A stretch of DNA of 64,000 nucleotides, from NCBI RefSeq assembly GCF_000744945.1, contig NZ_JQMX01000001.1:3023130-3087129 (forward strand), given 5' to 3'. Source of the DNA: Carnobacterium maltaromaticum DSM 20342. GTDB taxonomy: Bacteria > Bacillota > Bacilli > Lactobacillales > Carnobacteriaceae. The notes below the pieces were generated by a model, which was given only the letters and a program-made list of their open reading frames with translations, made no database searches and was not told the DNA's origin. Position numbers and translations under genes: made by a program. Shown one piece after another: positions 1 through 9,144 of this stretch (positions are counted from its first letter, which is position 1; each line of letters starts with the position of its first letter).

Positions 1-1
1 A

Positions 2-247
2 ATGGGCGAGAATCTAAAAGTTACTTTAGAACGCGTGATTCCTTTTTGGGAAGATCAAATTGCCCCTGCTATTTTAGATAATAAAACAGTTTTAGTTGCA
101 GCGCATGGCAATTCATTGCGTGCGCTAGCTAAATATATCGAAGGTATTTCAGATGAAGATATTATGGGCTTAGAAATTCCAACTGGGCAACCATTAGTTT
201 ACGAATTAGATGAAGATTTAACTGTTAAAACTAAGTATTATCTATAA
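2..247 (+). CDS. gpmA: 2,3-bisphosphoglycerate-dependent phosphoglycerate mutase (3' part only)
   Basis: This is the C-terminal part of the glycolytic enzyme that interconverts 3- and 2-phosphoglycerate. The 81 visible codons contain the family's second histidine region, [10 protein letters not shown], and the conserved [13 protein letters not shown] tail. The gene enters from outside the window, so the in-frame ATG at base 2 is an internal methionine, not the start. A strong terminator follows at once, so gpmA is the last gene of its transcript. Confidence 0.93.
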   Translation: MGENLKVTLERVIPFWEDQIAPAILDNKTVLVAAHGNSLRALAKYIEGISDEDIMGLEIPTGQPLVYELDEDLTVKTKYYL

Positions 248-275
248 AATAAACGACTCAATGTAGTTTTAAATC

Positions 276-326
276 AATAATAAGCTGAGCACCTGGTTTT
301 ACTAGGTTCTTAGCTTATTATTTTTC
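276..326 (+). terminator. Rho-independent terminator after gpmA
   Basis: The arms AATAATAAGCT (276-286) and AGCTTATTATT (312-322) pair perfectly. The stem continues inward through a GAGCACCTGG/CTAGGTTCTT section, and a T run follows. Confidence 0.85.
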
Positions 327-336
327 TGAAAAAATC

Positions 337-364
337 TTACAATTTGATGAGAGTATGCTATAAT
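337..364 (+). promoter_or_regulatory. Probable sigma-A promoter of azlCD
   Basis: A TTACAA -35-like element and a TATAAT -10 are separated by 16 bases. A TG one base before the -10 makes it an extended -10. It lies 53 bases before the azlC start. Confidence 0.6.
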
Positions 365-416
365 AACTCTTACTATTTAGTTATTCTACATAGGCTAAAG
401 TTAAGGGGATGAAAGT

Positions 417-1127
417 GTGAAAAAAGAAGTTTGGTTAGATAGTTTTAAGGTTGTATATCCTGTTACTTTAGGTTTTATTCCATTAGGTATTGCTTGTGGA
501 ATGGTGCTCTACGATGCAGGGTTTAGTCCTTTGGGGATTGGACTAATGAGTTTTTTAGTTTACGCAGGAGCTTCGCAGTTTATGGTGGCTTCAATGTTGG
601 TTATGGGTGCGACCGTGCCAGCTATGATTATCATGACGTTCTTTTTAAATTTACGGCATGTGTTAATGAGTTCAAGTATGTCTACTTATTTTAAGAAAAG
701 TTCAGTGCCATTTTTATTAATTTTTACCCATTCATTAGCAGATGAAAGTTATGCTGTTAATTACAATCAATTTCTAAATCATAAATGGGATCAAAAACAT
801 GCAATGGCAACTACCTTTATTCCCTATGTTACTTGGGGACTTAGCACAATTGTTGGTGGAATAGTAGGAAGCCAATTGACTGTAAATACAACGATTATGA
901 ATTATGTCTTAGTTGCTATGTTTATTTGTTTACTAGTTATGCAGTTTGTCTCGCCATTATTTATCTTTGTAGGTTGTTTATCAGGTATTTTATCTGTTAT
1001 TTTGATGATTCTTTTAAAGCATAATATTGCTTTAGTGTTAGGGGCATTAATCGCGTCAATTATTGGATTTTTGGTAGACGAATATATTCTGTCTAAGCCA
1101 GATAAGAAGGAGGTTGATTCTCTATGA
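417..1127 (+). CDS. azlC: AzlC-type branched-chain amino acid exporter, large subunit
   Basis: This integral membrane protein forms, with AzlD, a two-subunit exporter of branched-chain amino acids or their analogues. The 236 residues are almost entirely hydrophobic segments. They carry the family's YAGASQF motif near residues 49-55 and NLRH near 78-81, and the length is typical of AzlC. The start is GTG, with an AGGGG ribosome binding site 8 bases upstream. The stop overlaps the azlD start as ATGA, indicating translational coupling. The substrate is inferred from the family. Confidence 0.9.
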   Translation: MKKEVWLDSFKVVYPVTLGFIPLGIACGMVLYDAGFSPLGIGLMSFLVYAGASQFMVASMLVMGATVPAMIIMTFFLNLRHVLMSSSMSTYFKKSSVPFLLIFTHSLADESYAVNYNQFLNHKWDQKHAMATTFIPYVTWGLSTIVGGIVGSQLTVNTTIMNYVLVAMFICLLVMQFVSPLFIFVGCLSGILSVILMILLKHNIALVLGALIASIIGFLVDEYILSKPDKKEVDSL

Positions 1128-1453
1128 GTTTAACGAGTCAACAATTGTATTTAATTCTTGGAATGGCAGTTGTCACATATTTGCCAAGGATGCTACCGAT
1201 GTTACTTTTAAATAATCGAGAAATCCCTGAAAAAATTGTGAGGTGGATGTCTTTTATTCCAGTATCCATTTTTGCAGCATTAATTTTTTCAGATATCTTT
1301 TTTTGGGAGAACCAATTTTCGATAAATCCACTTGAAAATTTAAAACTTATTCCTGCTATTGTAGTCTTTTTTATAGCGTATAAAACGAAAAATATTATGT
1401 GGTCGATTGTGTTTGGTGTTGTTGGAATTTCGTTGATGGTTTGGTGGTTTTAA
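1124..1453 (+). CDS. azlD: AzlD-type branched-chain amino acid exporter, small subunit
   Basis: A 109-residue, mostly hydrophobic protein with the AzlD opening YLPRMLPMLLL near residues 19-29. It partners AzlC in the membrane. The start codon overlaps the azlC stop by four bases, and an AAGGAGG ribosome binding site lies inside the end of azlC. A terminator at 1512-1554 closes this two-gene operon. Confidence 0.88.
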   Translation: MSLTSQQLYLILGMAVVTYLPRMLPMLLLNNREIPEKIVRWMSFIPVSIFAALIFSDIFFWENQFSINPLENLKLIPAIVVFFIAYKTKNIMWSIVFGVVGISLMVWWF

Positions 1454-1511
1454 AAGGTTAAAGATAAAGTAAGAGGAATTGAATAACGATTTATAAATTT
1501 TATAGAATTTC

Positions 1512-1554
1512 AAGAACCAAAACTAAGTAGTCATAGTTTTGGTTCTTTTTTTTG
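1512..1554 (+). terminator. Rho-independent terminator of azlCD
   Basis: Perfect 14-bp arms, AAGAACCAAAACTA (1512-1525) and its complement (1534-1547), are followed by a run of eight T. Between here and 1787 I see no gene, only a 10-bp palindrome ATTCTAGAAT (1684-1693). No convincing promoter for the WxL locus could be picked out. Confidence 0.88.
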
Positions 1555-1787
1555 CTTTTATTTAAGTCAGTATTAGTTTCCCCATACCTAATTCATTCAT
1601 TTTAATAAGAAAAATAACGAATAGCTATCTTGAAAAAAAGCTAGGTATAACTAGCCATAAAACCCGTTTTTTTTGAAAAATGTATTCTAGAATAAAATTG
1701 TAGAGACATAACCAAATGCTGAATTTGTTATTCTAATTGACGGAGGGAGAGTGAGGACTTCAAAAATTAGTTATGAAAGGAGAAAAA

Positions 1788-4184
1788 ATGGCTAAAAGGA
1801 AAAAAGGGTTAAAGCTAACTATACTATTCTGTGCTTTATTTTTGTTTAGTACAATGCTGAATACAAGTTTAAAAAAAGATCAAACAATTAAGGCTTTTGA
1901 TAACGAAGCGAAACTAGTGCTCTCGTCAAAAGTTGGTTCAGAAAAAAATAGTATTCAGCTAGACTTAGAGATTCCAAGTACTTTTACTTCTGAAATTAAA
2001 ATTCCGATTACAGATAATAGTCAGTTAATTGATTATTCATTAAACGAAAGCAATCAAAATGAATTTTCAATTACGAGTACTGCTACAGAATTAATCATTC
2101 AGCCAGAGATTCCTACTGATGAAATGATTAACGAAGAGTCAGAACAACCTCTAAGTAGCAATATTGTGACTCTAAATGTAAGTATTCAACACTCTGGAAC
2201 AGTTGAATATGTGGCTGAAACATTCCAAGATGGCGTTAAAAGCACGTCGAATAGTGAAACTGTCACAATTGTGGAAGAGAGTGATGAAGTAGAGTTAGAA
2301 CAAGATACTACTTCTGAAGCGGATGAAAAAACGGACACACCTTCTATAGAAGCAGTTGAAGAAATAAAAAATATTGGTAAGATTCAAAGTCGCAGCGCTG
2401 TAACTAGAGGAATCAACGATAATATGCCTCAAAAAAGGTTGATCATTAATGAAAAATTCAGAAATCCAATTGGAACTGGTGCGAATTTTATTGAGCCAAC
2501 TATTTTAGAGTTAAGTAAAACTAAAAGTCAAACTGGAAGTATTTGGTCAAAAAATAAGCTTGACTTAACACAAGATTTTTCTTTGAAATCTTACATTTAT
2601 CTGGGAGATTCAGGGAAAAGCGCTGGTGATGGTGTTACTTTTACGCTCCAAAATGATGAGCGGATGGCTACTAATCCTGAATCTGTTATTGGGAGTAGCG
2701 GTTTTGCTATGGGGGCTTATATTTCTAAAAGTGGAGCCAACTACGTGCATAACGCCTTATCAATTGAATTTGATACCTACTATAATAATGGTTCGAGCAA
2801 TAGAGTTGACCGAGAGTTAAATAGAAATAGTGATTATGGACATATTGCGATGGTGCGTCCTAAAGCAAATAATAATAACTATACCGGCGAGCATTCATAT
2901 GTTCAATATTCTCCAGGTTATCTATCTAATGGAAAATGGCGTTCGTTTACTGTGTCCTGGAATGCAGAAACAAAGACATTAAATTATCAGTTAGAAGGTT
3001 TTGACCAAATTAGTGCACCAATTGATCCGCAAACTGAATTTAAAGGGCAAGAAGCATATTGGGGATTTACCTCTTCAACAGGCGGAAACTGGGCTCAAAA
3101 TGCAATTGCTATTTCTGAATTGCCACAAGAATTAGAGGCAGATCAAGAAGTCCTAATGAAAAATGTAACACAAAATGGAGAATATTCTTCTGAAATTAAT
3201 GTCAATACTGGCGATATTGTAGAGTATCAGGTTATAAATAAATATCTATCAGAAGTTTTTGGAGCTTCAGATTGGGATAATGTTGCAACGCATGCTACTT
3301 TGCCAGCAGGTATTGATTATGAAGTGAATTCAGCGATTATTGATGGAGTAGCGATTTCAGATCAAGAAATTACTACTGACGGTACCGCAATGATTTTCCC
3401 GAAAGCAACCTTATCTTTTGATAAATTAACCCAGAAACTTGTTTTTCGTGGGAAAGTTACTGGAGCAGATGGTCCCAAAAAGTTGACGACTAATTTTGAA
3501 GCTATTGGAGACAATGCTACGATTCAGGACAAGCAGACAATTGCCAATTTGGCAGAAAAGAAAGCTGGTCAAGTTACCTTTAATTATGTAGATGAATCGA
3601 ATCAACCAATTGCTGAAAGTATCAGTAAAACTGGATATCTAGGAGAGTCTTACTCGGCTGAAAGAAAAGAGTTCCCAGATTATTTATTAGTGGAAATACC
3701 TAGTAATGAAAATGGAACATTTACTGAAGCACCGATTAGTGTAACGTATCGTTATGAATTAAGGCAACTTAAATTTATTTCGGCTCCATCGCAAATTAGT
3801 TTTGGTGAATCCCTGAAAATTTCAACAAAATCTGAAGTTTATCCAATTTCAGAAATGACCGGTTCTTTAGCTGTTCAAGATACAAGAACAGTTAAATCAA
3901 AATGGAGCATTACGGCAAAAATGAGTAAGTTCCTAGAAAGCAGTTCTGGTCATACGTTGAAAAATGCGATTTATTATAGGCATGGTAGTCAGAATCAATT
4001 ACTAGGTGCAGAAGCGATATCCGTTTATGACGGCCTTAGTCAAAATGATGATGTCTTAGCTATTTCAGATGAATGGACTGGCGAAGAAGGTCTGAGTTTG
4101 CAAATAAAAACGGGTGCTGCGTTTCCAGAGGCTTACAGTGGAGAAATTAGCTGGACTTTATTAGATACTCCGGCGAATGAGTAG
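1788..4184 (+). CDS. Secreted L-type-lectin-like protein with C-terminal WxL domain
   Basis: A large secreted surface protein of 798 residues. A lysine-rich signal peptide (residues 1 to about 30) comes first, then a Glu/Thr-rich stretch. A bacterial L-type-lectin-like domain spans about 212-446 (DGVTFTLQND, SIEFDTYYN, AYWGFTSSTGG). A MucBP-like module lies at about 592-660 and a C-terminal WxL domain from about 661. The paired WxL motifs are KWSITAKM and ISWTLLDTP, which bind peptidoglycan in this family. The ATG at 1788 is chosen because AAAGGAG lies 5 bases before it; an in-frame ATG at 1773 has no such site. Sugar binding is inferred from the fold. It opens the WxL locus. Confidence 0.88.
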   Translation: MAKRKKGLKLTILFCALFLFSTMLNTSLKKDQTIKAFDNEAKLVLSSKVGSEKNSIQLDLEIPSTFTSEIKIPITDNSQLIDYSLNESNQNEFSITSTATELIIQPEIPTDEMINEESEQPLSSNIVTLNVSIQHSGTVEYVAETFQDGVKSTSNSETVTIVEESDEVELEQDTTSEADEKTDTPSIEAVEEIKNIGKIQSRSAVTRGINDNMPQKRLIINEKFRNPIGTGANFIEPTILELSKTKSQTGSIWSKNKLDLTQDFSLKSYIYLGDSGKSAGDGVTFTLQNDERMATNPESVIGSSGFAMGAYISKSGANYVHNALSIEFDTYYNNGSSNRVDRELNRNSDYGHIAMVRPKANNNNYTGEHSYVQYSPGYLSNGKWRSFTVSWNAETKTLNYQLEGFDQISAPIDPQTEFKGQEAYWGFTSSTGGNWAQNAIAISELPQELEADQEVLMKNVTQNGEYSSEINVNTGDIVEYQVINKYLSEVFGASDWDNVATHATLPAGIDYEVNSAIIDGVAISDQEITTDGTAMIFPKATLSFDKLTQKLVFRGKVTGADGPKKLTTNFEAIGDNATIQDKQTIANLAEKKAGQVTFNYVDESNQPIAESISKTGYLGESYSAERKEFPDYLLVEIPSNENGTFTEAPISVTYRYELRQLKFISAPSQISFGESLKISTKSEVYPISEMTGSLAVQDTRTVKSKWSITAKMSKFLESSSGHTLKNAIYYRHGSQNQLLGAEAISVYDGLSQNDDVLAISDEWTGEEGLSLQIKTGAAFPEAYSGEISWTLLDTPANE

Positions 4185-4190
4185 GGATGG

Positions 4191-4203
4191 GGCTCAATGA
4201 GCT
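4191..4203 (+). repeat. Orphan 3' arm of the hairpin repeat
   Basis: GGCTCAATGAGCT followed by TTTTTATT matches the 3' arm of the two complete hairpin repeats just downstream. It begins six bases after the lectin gene stop. It can fold on itself (GCTC/GAGC plus T run) or pair with the next 5' arm, so it may act as a weak terminator. Confidence 0.65.
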
Positions 4204-4215
4204 TTTTATTAGGCC

Positions 4216-4324
4216 AGCTCTTATGAGCCAACTCTTCGGAAAAAAGATGAATGGTAAAAATGACAAAAAGCGTCATTCCTCCCATTCCCTATTTTTCGGC
4301 CAGAGCTAATCGGCTCAACGAGCT
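4216..4324 (+). repeat. Long structured hairpin repeat, copy 1
   Basis: An imperfect 109-base hairpin. The outer arms are AGCTCTTATGAGCC (4216-4229) and CGGCTCAACGAGCT (4311-4324), followed inward by ACTCT/AGAG. The inner stem has GAAAAA/TTTTTC, then an AGAT/CCTA internal loop, GAATGG/CCATTC, ATGAC/GTCAT and an AAAAAGC tip. A TTTTTATT tail follows. Its arms, internal loop and tip recur in copy 2, while the inner stem sequence differs. Confidence 0.8.
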
Positions 4325-4336
4325 TTTTATTAGGCC

Positions 4337-4444
4337 AGCTCTTATGAGCCAACTCTTCTAGAAAAAGATAAAAATTCGAGAGGACAAAAAGCGTCCTATC
4401 AATTTTTCCTATTTTCTTGTCAGAGCTAACCGGCTCAACGAGCT
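4337..4444 (+). repeat. Long structured hairpin repeat, copy 2
   Basis: A 108-base hairpin with outer arms nearly identical to copy 1. The inner stem differs but still pairs: AGAAAA/TTTTCT, the same AGAT/CCTA internal loop, AAAAATT/AATTTTT, AGGAC/GTCCT, and the same AAAAAGC tip. Its 3' arm and T tail end within a few bases of the ribosome binding site of the next gene (AAAGGAGG, 4454-4461), so it may influence downstream expression within the operon. Confidence 0.8.
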
Positions 4445-4466
4445 TTTTATATAAAGGAGGAAAATT

Positions 4467-4826
4467 ATGAAGAAATGGATTTTCCTGTTTATGGCTGTAT
4501 TTTTTCTAGTAGGTTTTAGTGGAACGGGTGAGGCTTCTGAAGCAAGAAGTGAGGCTCAGTATCAATCTAATGGAGAAGTTTCGTTTTATGGCGTTTATGA
4601 AAAAATTACCGAACCAGAAAATGAACTCCCTGGGACTGAGACACATCCAAATACCGGTACTGGGACTGTAAAACTGCCACTAACTAATGGGCAAAAATAT
4701 TTTCCGCAAACAGGAGAAAAAGCTTATCTAACGACCTTATTAACTGGTTTATTCACAATTGTATTGGCAACATTGCTATACAATTCTAATAATAAAAAAC
4801 AAAAAAATGGAGGAATTACACAATGA
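4467..4826 (+). CDS. Small sortase-anchored surface protein of the WxL locus
   Basis: A 119-residue protein with a signal peptide (residues 1-23), a short exposed region and a C-terminal sorting signal. The signal consists of FPQTGE near residues 79-84, a hydrophobic segment of about 17 residues and a basic tail (NNKKQK). FPQTG is a variant of LPXTG, so sortase A recognition is likely but not certain. Small LPXTG proteins of this kind are regular members of WxL clusters. Its YQSNGEVSFYG segment resembles the N-terminal start of the mature WxL proteins downstream. The stop overlaps the next start as ATGA. Confidence 0.8.
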   Translation: MKKWIFLFMAVFFLVGFSGTGEASEARSEAQYQSNGEVSFYGVYEKITEPENELPGTETHPNTGTGTVKLPLTNGQKYFPQTGEKAYLTTLLTGLFTIVLATLLYNSNNKKQKNGGITQ

Positions 4827-5602
4827 AATTAACAACAAAAATGACAACATCAGCAATTATCTTAGGTGCTTTAGCCTTGAACGGTAGCAGTGTACTTGCT
4901 GCAGAAAAAGCTAGTTATGAAAGCAACGGGATTGTAGAATTTACAGAAAGTAATGATATTACAAAACCAATTGACCCAACTGATCCAGGTGAAGAAGTTG
5001 ACCCAATCGATCCAACTGATCCAGAAGGTCCAAATCCAGGAACTCCAGGTCCTTTAAGTATTGACTATGCTTCAAGCTTAACTTTTGGTAAAAATAAGAT
5101 TTCAAACAAAAATGAAACGTACTTTGCCAATGCACAAAAAATTAAAGATGGTAGCTACCGACCTAACTATGTTCAAGTAACGGATACTCATACTGGGAAC
5201 TTAGGTTGGAACTTATCTGTTAAACAAGAAGGCCAATTTTCAAATGCTACAGCAACAAATAAAACATTAACAGGAACAACTTTACAATTAGCTTCTGGAA
5301 CAGCAAATAGTGCTTCAACTTCACCAGCAGCAATTGCTGAAAGTGTTGTAACATTAGATCCAGCAGGTGCTACTTCAGTGGTTATGAGTGCTGAAAAAGG
5401 TAGTGGTTGGGGAACTTGGGCTTCTTATTATGGAACGGTAGAAAATATGGAAATCGCAGGGGAAACACCAGAAGAAAATGAAACTGTAGCAGTGAATAAA
5501 GCTGTCACATTAAGTGTTCCAGGTGCGACTCCTAAAGATGCTGTTAAATATAGTACAAAATTAACTTGGATCTTGTCTGACATTCCAACAGAAGAAGAGT
5601 AA
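4823..5602 (+). CDS. WxL domain surface protein 1
   Basis: A 259-residue secreted protein with a signal peptide cleaved near residue 27 (VLAAEKA) and an acidic proline-rich DPTDPGEEVDP linker. The WxL domain fills the rest of the protein and shows LGWNLSVKQ proximally and LTWILSDIP at the C-terminus. WxL domains bind peptidoglycan non-covalently and often assemble with DUF916 proteins. It is translationally coupled to the preceding sortase substrate. It is clearly paralogous to the next gene (shared GTPGPLSID and RPNYVQVTD segments). Confidence 0.93.
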   Translation: MKLTTKMTTSAIILGALALNGSSVLAAEKASYESNGIVEFTESNDITKPIDPTDPGEEVDPIDPTDPEGPNPGTPGPLSIDYASSLTFGKNKISNKNETYFANAQKIKDGSYRPNYVQVTDTHTGNLGWNLSVKQEGQFSNATATNKTLTGTTLQLASGTANSASTSPAAIAESVVTLDPAGATSVVMSAEKGSGWGTWASYYGTVENMEIAGETPEENETVAVNKAVTLSVPGATPKDAVKYSTKLTWILSDIPTEEE

Positions 5603-5659
5603 GACGAATGAATTAGCCAAATCGTACAACTAAATTAAACAATCAGAGGAGAATGAAAA

Positions 5660-6400
5660 ATGAAAATGACAAAATTAGTAACAACAGCAACGGTAGCAGT
5701 AAGTACTTTGGTATTAGGTGGAGCGATTGCATCAGCTGCAACTTATTCAACAGGTGGAACAGTTAAATTTGTAACGGATACAGACATCACAACTCCAGTA
5801 GATCCATTAGATCCAGGCGAAGAAGTGACTCCAGTTGATCCAACTGATCCAGAAAAACCAATTAAACCAGGTACTCCTGGACCTTTAAGTATTGATTTTG
5901 CTTCACCTTTATACTTTGGCGAACAAAAAGTATCTCCTAAAGATCAAGTTTATCCTGCTAACGCACAACCAATTGTTGGTGGTGAAACTCGTCCAAACTA
6001 TGTTCAAGTAACGGATAAACGTGGTGGTGAATTAGGTTGGTCATTACAAGTAAAACAAAATGCTCAATTTGAAACGGCTGAAAAAAATATCTTAACAGGT
6101 GCAGCTATTTCATTTGAAAATGGAACAGCAGTAACAGATTCAGAATCTCTAATCCCAAGTATTGTGACTAAAACATTCTCTTTAGTTCCAGGTGCAGACC
6201 AAGTCGTTATGACAGCTGCTGAAGGTGAAGGTGCGGGTACTCAATTATACCGTGCTGGAGATGATACAACGAAAGCAAATAGTGTGAAATTAGCTGTTCC
6301 AGGTAAAACAACTAAATACAAAGGTACCTATGAAACCAACTTAACTTGGACATTATCAGATGTACCAACAAATGAAGTTGACCCAGATCCAGAAGCATAA
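5660..6400 (+). CDS. WxL domain surface protein 2
   Basis: A 246-residue paralogue of the preceding protein. It has a signal peptide ending near ASAATYS, a DPLDPGEEVTPVDP linker, then a WxL domain with LGWSLQVKQ and LTWTLSDVP. An AGAGGAG-type ribosome binding site precedes the ATG. It is 57 bases downstream of the first WxL gene and in the same transcription unit. A hairpin after its stop may reduce expression of the following gene. The protein is expected on the outer face of the wall. Confidence 0.93.
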   Translation: MKMTKLVTTATVAVSTLVLGGAIASAATYSTGGTVKFVTDTDITTPVDPLDPGEEVTPVDPTDPEKPIKPGTPGPLSIDFASPLYFGEQKVSPKDQVYPANAQPIVGGETRPNYVQVTDKRGGELGWSLQVKQNAQFETAEKNILTGAAISFENGTAVTDSESLIPSIVTKTFSLVPGADQVVMTAAEGEGAGTQLYRAGDDTTKANSVKLAVPGKTTKYKGTYETNLTWTLSDVPTNEVDPDPEA

Positions 6401-6418
6401 AATACGTTAAATATGAAG

Positions 6419-6456
6419 TTGAAAGCATTGGTGAATAATCAATGCTTTCAATTTTC
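6419..6456 (+). terminator. Intra-operon terminator-like hairpin
   Basis: TTGAAAGCATTG (6419-6430) and CAATGCTTTCAA (6440-6451) pair perfectly and are followed by ATTTTCT. It sits between the abundant WxL proteins and their membrane partner. It may set stoichiometry by partial termination. Confidence 0.6.
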
Positions 6457-6475
6457 TATTAGTTAGGAGCCTAAA

Positions 6476-7576
6476 ATGAGAAAATATAACATAATTATCA
6501 CTTTAATATTATTTTTAAGTATACTAGTAGAGTGTAAAACAGTTCAGGCATCGGAATTGAATTTTGCAGCTATCCCTACGATTCCAGAAAATCAATTAAA
6601 TAAAGAAAAAACTTATTTTGATTTAGTCATGAAAGAAAATACAAGCCAAACTATTGAGGTAAAATTACGTAACGATACAGATAAAGAAGTCATTGTTGAA
6701 CCTAGCGTAAACTCAGCAACGACAAACATTAATGGTGTTGTCGAGTACGGAAAAGTAAAAGGTAAAGCAGATAGCACCTTACTTTATAATCTAAAAGATA
6801 TGGTCAGTGTAGCGAAAGAAGTCGCGATTCCAGCTAAAAGTGAAGTGACGGTTCCGTTAACGATTACAATGCCTAAAGAGAGTTTTAAAGGAATTTTAGC
6901 CGGCGGAATTACATTGCAGGAAAAAGAAAGCGATGGAAAAAAAGATGCTAAAAATGGTGAGGGATTAGCGATTGAAAATCGTTATGCTTATGTTATTGGT
7001 TTAGTCTTGCGTTTATCAGAGGATAAAATTGCCCCTCAAATGACTCTACAAAATGTCAAACCAGACCAAGTTAATGCTAGAAATGTCATAACAGCAAATT
7101 TGCAAAATCCAACTGCACGTTTTATTAATAAGTTGGGTGTAAAAGCTCAAATTACTCGCAAAGGCAATTCAGAGGTTTTATTTAAGGAAGATAAGGAAGG
7201 CATGCAAATGGCTCCAAATTCGAACTTTAATTTTCCAGTCGCGTTGAACGGGAAAAAATTAGAAGCAGGTACTTACGTATTTAAAGCAACAGCGACTTCC
7301 AAGGATGATAAGTGGGACTTTGAGAAAGAATTTACCATTGATTCGAAAACGGCCAAGGAATTAAATGATAAAGATGTTTCAATTGAAAGTAGTTATACAT
7401 GGTTATATCTATTAGTAGGTTGTGTATTGCTTATTTTACTTTTGGCAATTATTACTTTAGTTTTAATTTTACGAAAAAAGAAAAAAGAAGAAGAAATTAG
7501 ACGCCAAAAAGCGAGACTTCGTAAGAAAAGACAAAATAGAAATAAAGCACAAAAAGAAAACCTCAAAAAGACTTAA
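6476..7576 (+). CDS. WxL-interacting membrane protein (DUF916/DUF3324)
   Basis: A 366-residue protein with a signal peptide (residues 1 to about 26), a DUF916 domain beginning at NFAAIPTIPENQ, a DUF3324 domain, a C-terminal transmembrane segment (about 310-332) and a very basic cytoplasmic tail (RKKKKEEEIRRQKARLRKKR). This is the standard architecture of the protein that binds WxL proteins at the membrane and peptidoglycan. It completes the set of a lectin-like WxL protein, a small sortase substrate, two WxL proteins and an anchor. Confidence 0.92.
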   Translation: MRKYNIIITLILFLSILVECKTVQASELNFAAIPTIPENQLNKEKTYFDLVMKENTSQTIEVKLRNDTDKEVIVEPSVNSATTNINGVVEYGKVKGKADSTLLYNLKDMVSVAKEVAIPAKSEVTVPLTITMPKESFKGILAGGITLQEKESDGKKDAKNGEGLAIENRYAYVIGLVLRLSEDKIAPQMTLQNVKPDQVNARNVITANLQNPTARFINKLGVKAQITRKGNSEVLFKEDKEGMQMAPNSNFNFPVALNGKKLEAGTYVFKATATSKDDKWDFEKEFTIDSKTAKELNDKDVSIESSYTWLYLLVGCVLLILLLAIITLVLILRKKKKEEEIRRQKARLRKKRQNRNKAQKENLKKT

Positions 7577-7674
7577 ATGAGAAAATGTAGTTTATTTTTC
7601 GTTATCCATGAATTTAGGACCTCAATAAAATTCAATAGTAATCAGGATAACGGCTGCAAGTGGAGGGAGAATTT

Positions 7675-9144
7675 TTGGAACATTTTATAGATAAATTAGA
7701 GAGTAGGAAGTTAGCTGTTCTAAAGTACATCGAGGATAGCTATCAACAAAAGGTTTCAATTTTAAGAATTGAAAAAGAACTGAATATCTCATCATTTGTA
7801 TTGGCGAGTGTTGTAGAATCTTTAGCTTTGGATTTTGAAACATATGATGTAACTTCTTATTTTCAGATAAAAAAAAGCGACACTGAAATTCAATTAATAA
7901 CGAATGGTGAAGCAAATTCAAAACTATTAATGCATATTTATATTATGGAATCTCCTGCTTTTAAAATATTGGATCAGATTTTTCACGGAACATTTGTGAA
8001 TGTGATGGATTTTGCTGAAGCGAATTTTTTAAGTCGTGCAGGTGTTTATAAATGGATCAAAAAGTTAAAAGAAGAATTGCGCTCTCATGGAATTCATTTA
8101 TCATCGAAGTTTCAGCTAGTCGGGAGCGAGCCGAAAATTAGAGGTTATTTCTTCAATATGTATTATTGTTTATTTAATCAAATGGATTATCCATTCTCTA
8201 AATTTTTATATAAAGATGCCAGAAAATTGGTGAGAATTGTCATGGAAAATACACCATCCCCGATAGCTGAAACGATGAAAACAAAGTTATTCTATTTTTT
8301 TAGTATTGTTCTTTTTAGACAGAAGCAAAAAAATAAAATGTGTGATAATGATTTAAAGCCTTTAGCATTAGCTAGTAAAAGTCAAAGAGCGAATAAAATG
8401 GCTGATGCTATCAAGTCCTTTTTCACGAGTAAGAGTATCAAACCTCTTGAGAGTATTGACAATGAAGTCACTTTTATCATGGCGTTTATTATTTGTGAAA
8501 ATATCCTGTCTGATGTTCTGCCTGATTTTAGTTCACAGCCTAGAACGAACTATTTAACGACAAAGTTTATAGATGAGTTTCAGCAACATTTTCCTAGGAA
8601 ATTGACGCTAGAGGATCAGGTTAAATTTCAGAATGAACTAGATATCATTCATTTTAAGGCAGATTATTTTGAAAAAGTGGATTCTATTTTTGATGAGATT
8701 GTAAACGTGGTTTTTATTCAAGAAAACTATCCAGAAATTGTTATTTTTTGCGAAAAATTTATTGAAAACTCAAAGAATGTTCAAAAAAGGCAGCTAATTC
8801 AAGCAAATAAAAAGTATTTGTTTAATCAATATTTATTTTTAATTGTAACATTTCTACCTGTTTCTTTTTTTATGGATGAAATTACTGTCTGTATTGATTT
8901 TTCAAACGGTCTTCATTATAATCGACTAATATCTCAAAATTTAAAAAATTTATCCAATCTCAACTTGAAAATTGAGCACCATCTGACTAAAAAAACAGAT
9001 TTACTTTTAACGGACTATTTTATTAAAAAAAAGAGCGATAGCCTCAACTATTTAGTTTGGAATGCGCCACCGTCGCCAAAAGATTGGGCAAATGTTGCCA
9101 ATATATTAATCAAAATTAGAAATGAGAGTGACACGATTGGATAA
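7675..9144 (+). CDS. Mga/AtxA-like transcriptional regulator
   Basis: A 489-residue cytoplasmic regulator with an N-terminal winged-helix region and a second helix-turn-helix (LSRAGVYKWIKKLKEELRSHGI). PRD-like helical regions and a C-terminal EIIB-like segment follow. This matches the Mga helix-turn-helix family, which controls surface protein genes. The start is taken as TTG 7675 because GGAGGG lies 7 bases upstream. The in-frame GTG at 7660 would place that site inside the coding region. It probably regulates the adjacent WxL operon (inference). It overlaps the next gene by 23 bases. Confidence 0.78.
   Translation: MEHFIDKLESRKLAVLKYIEDSYQQKVSILRIEKELNISSFVLASVVESLALDFETYDVTSYFQIKKSDTEIQLITNGEANSKLLMHIYIMESPAFKILDQIFHGTFVNVMDFAEANFLSRAGVYKWIKKLKEELRSHGIHLSSKFQLVGSEPKIRGYFFNMYYCLFNQMDYPFSKFLYKDARKLVRIVMENTPSPIAETMKTKLFYFFSIVLFRQKQKNKMCDNDLKPLALASKSQRANKMADAIKSFFTSKSIKPLESIDNEVTFIMAFIICENILSDVLPDFSSQPRTNYLTTKFIDEFQQHFPRKLTLEDQVKFQNELDIIHFKADYFEKVDSIFDEIVNVVFIQENYPEIVIFCEKFIENSKNVQKRQLIQANKKYLFNQYLFLIVTFLPVSFFMDEITVCIDFSNGLHYNRLISQNLKNLSNLNLKIEHHLTKKTDLLLTDYFIKKKSDSLNYLVWNAPPSPKDWANVANILIKIRNESDTIG

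Noticed and set aside
4191..4444. CRISPR array
   Set aside because: Only two full units with internal self-complementarity and no uniform spacers; they are hairpin repeats. No other short regular repeats were seen in the window.
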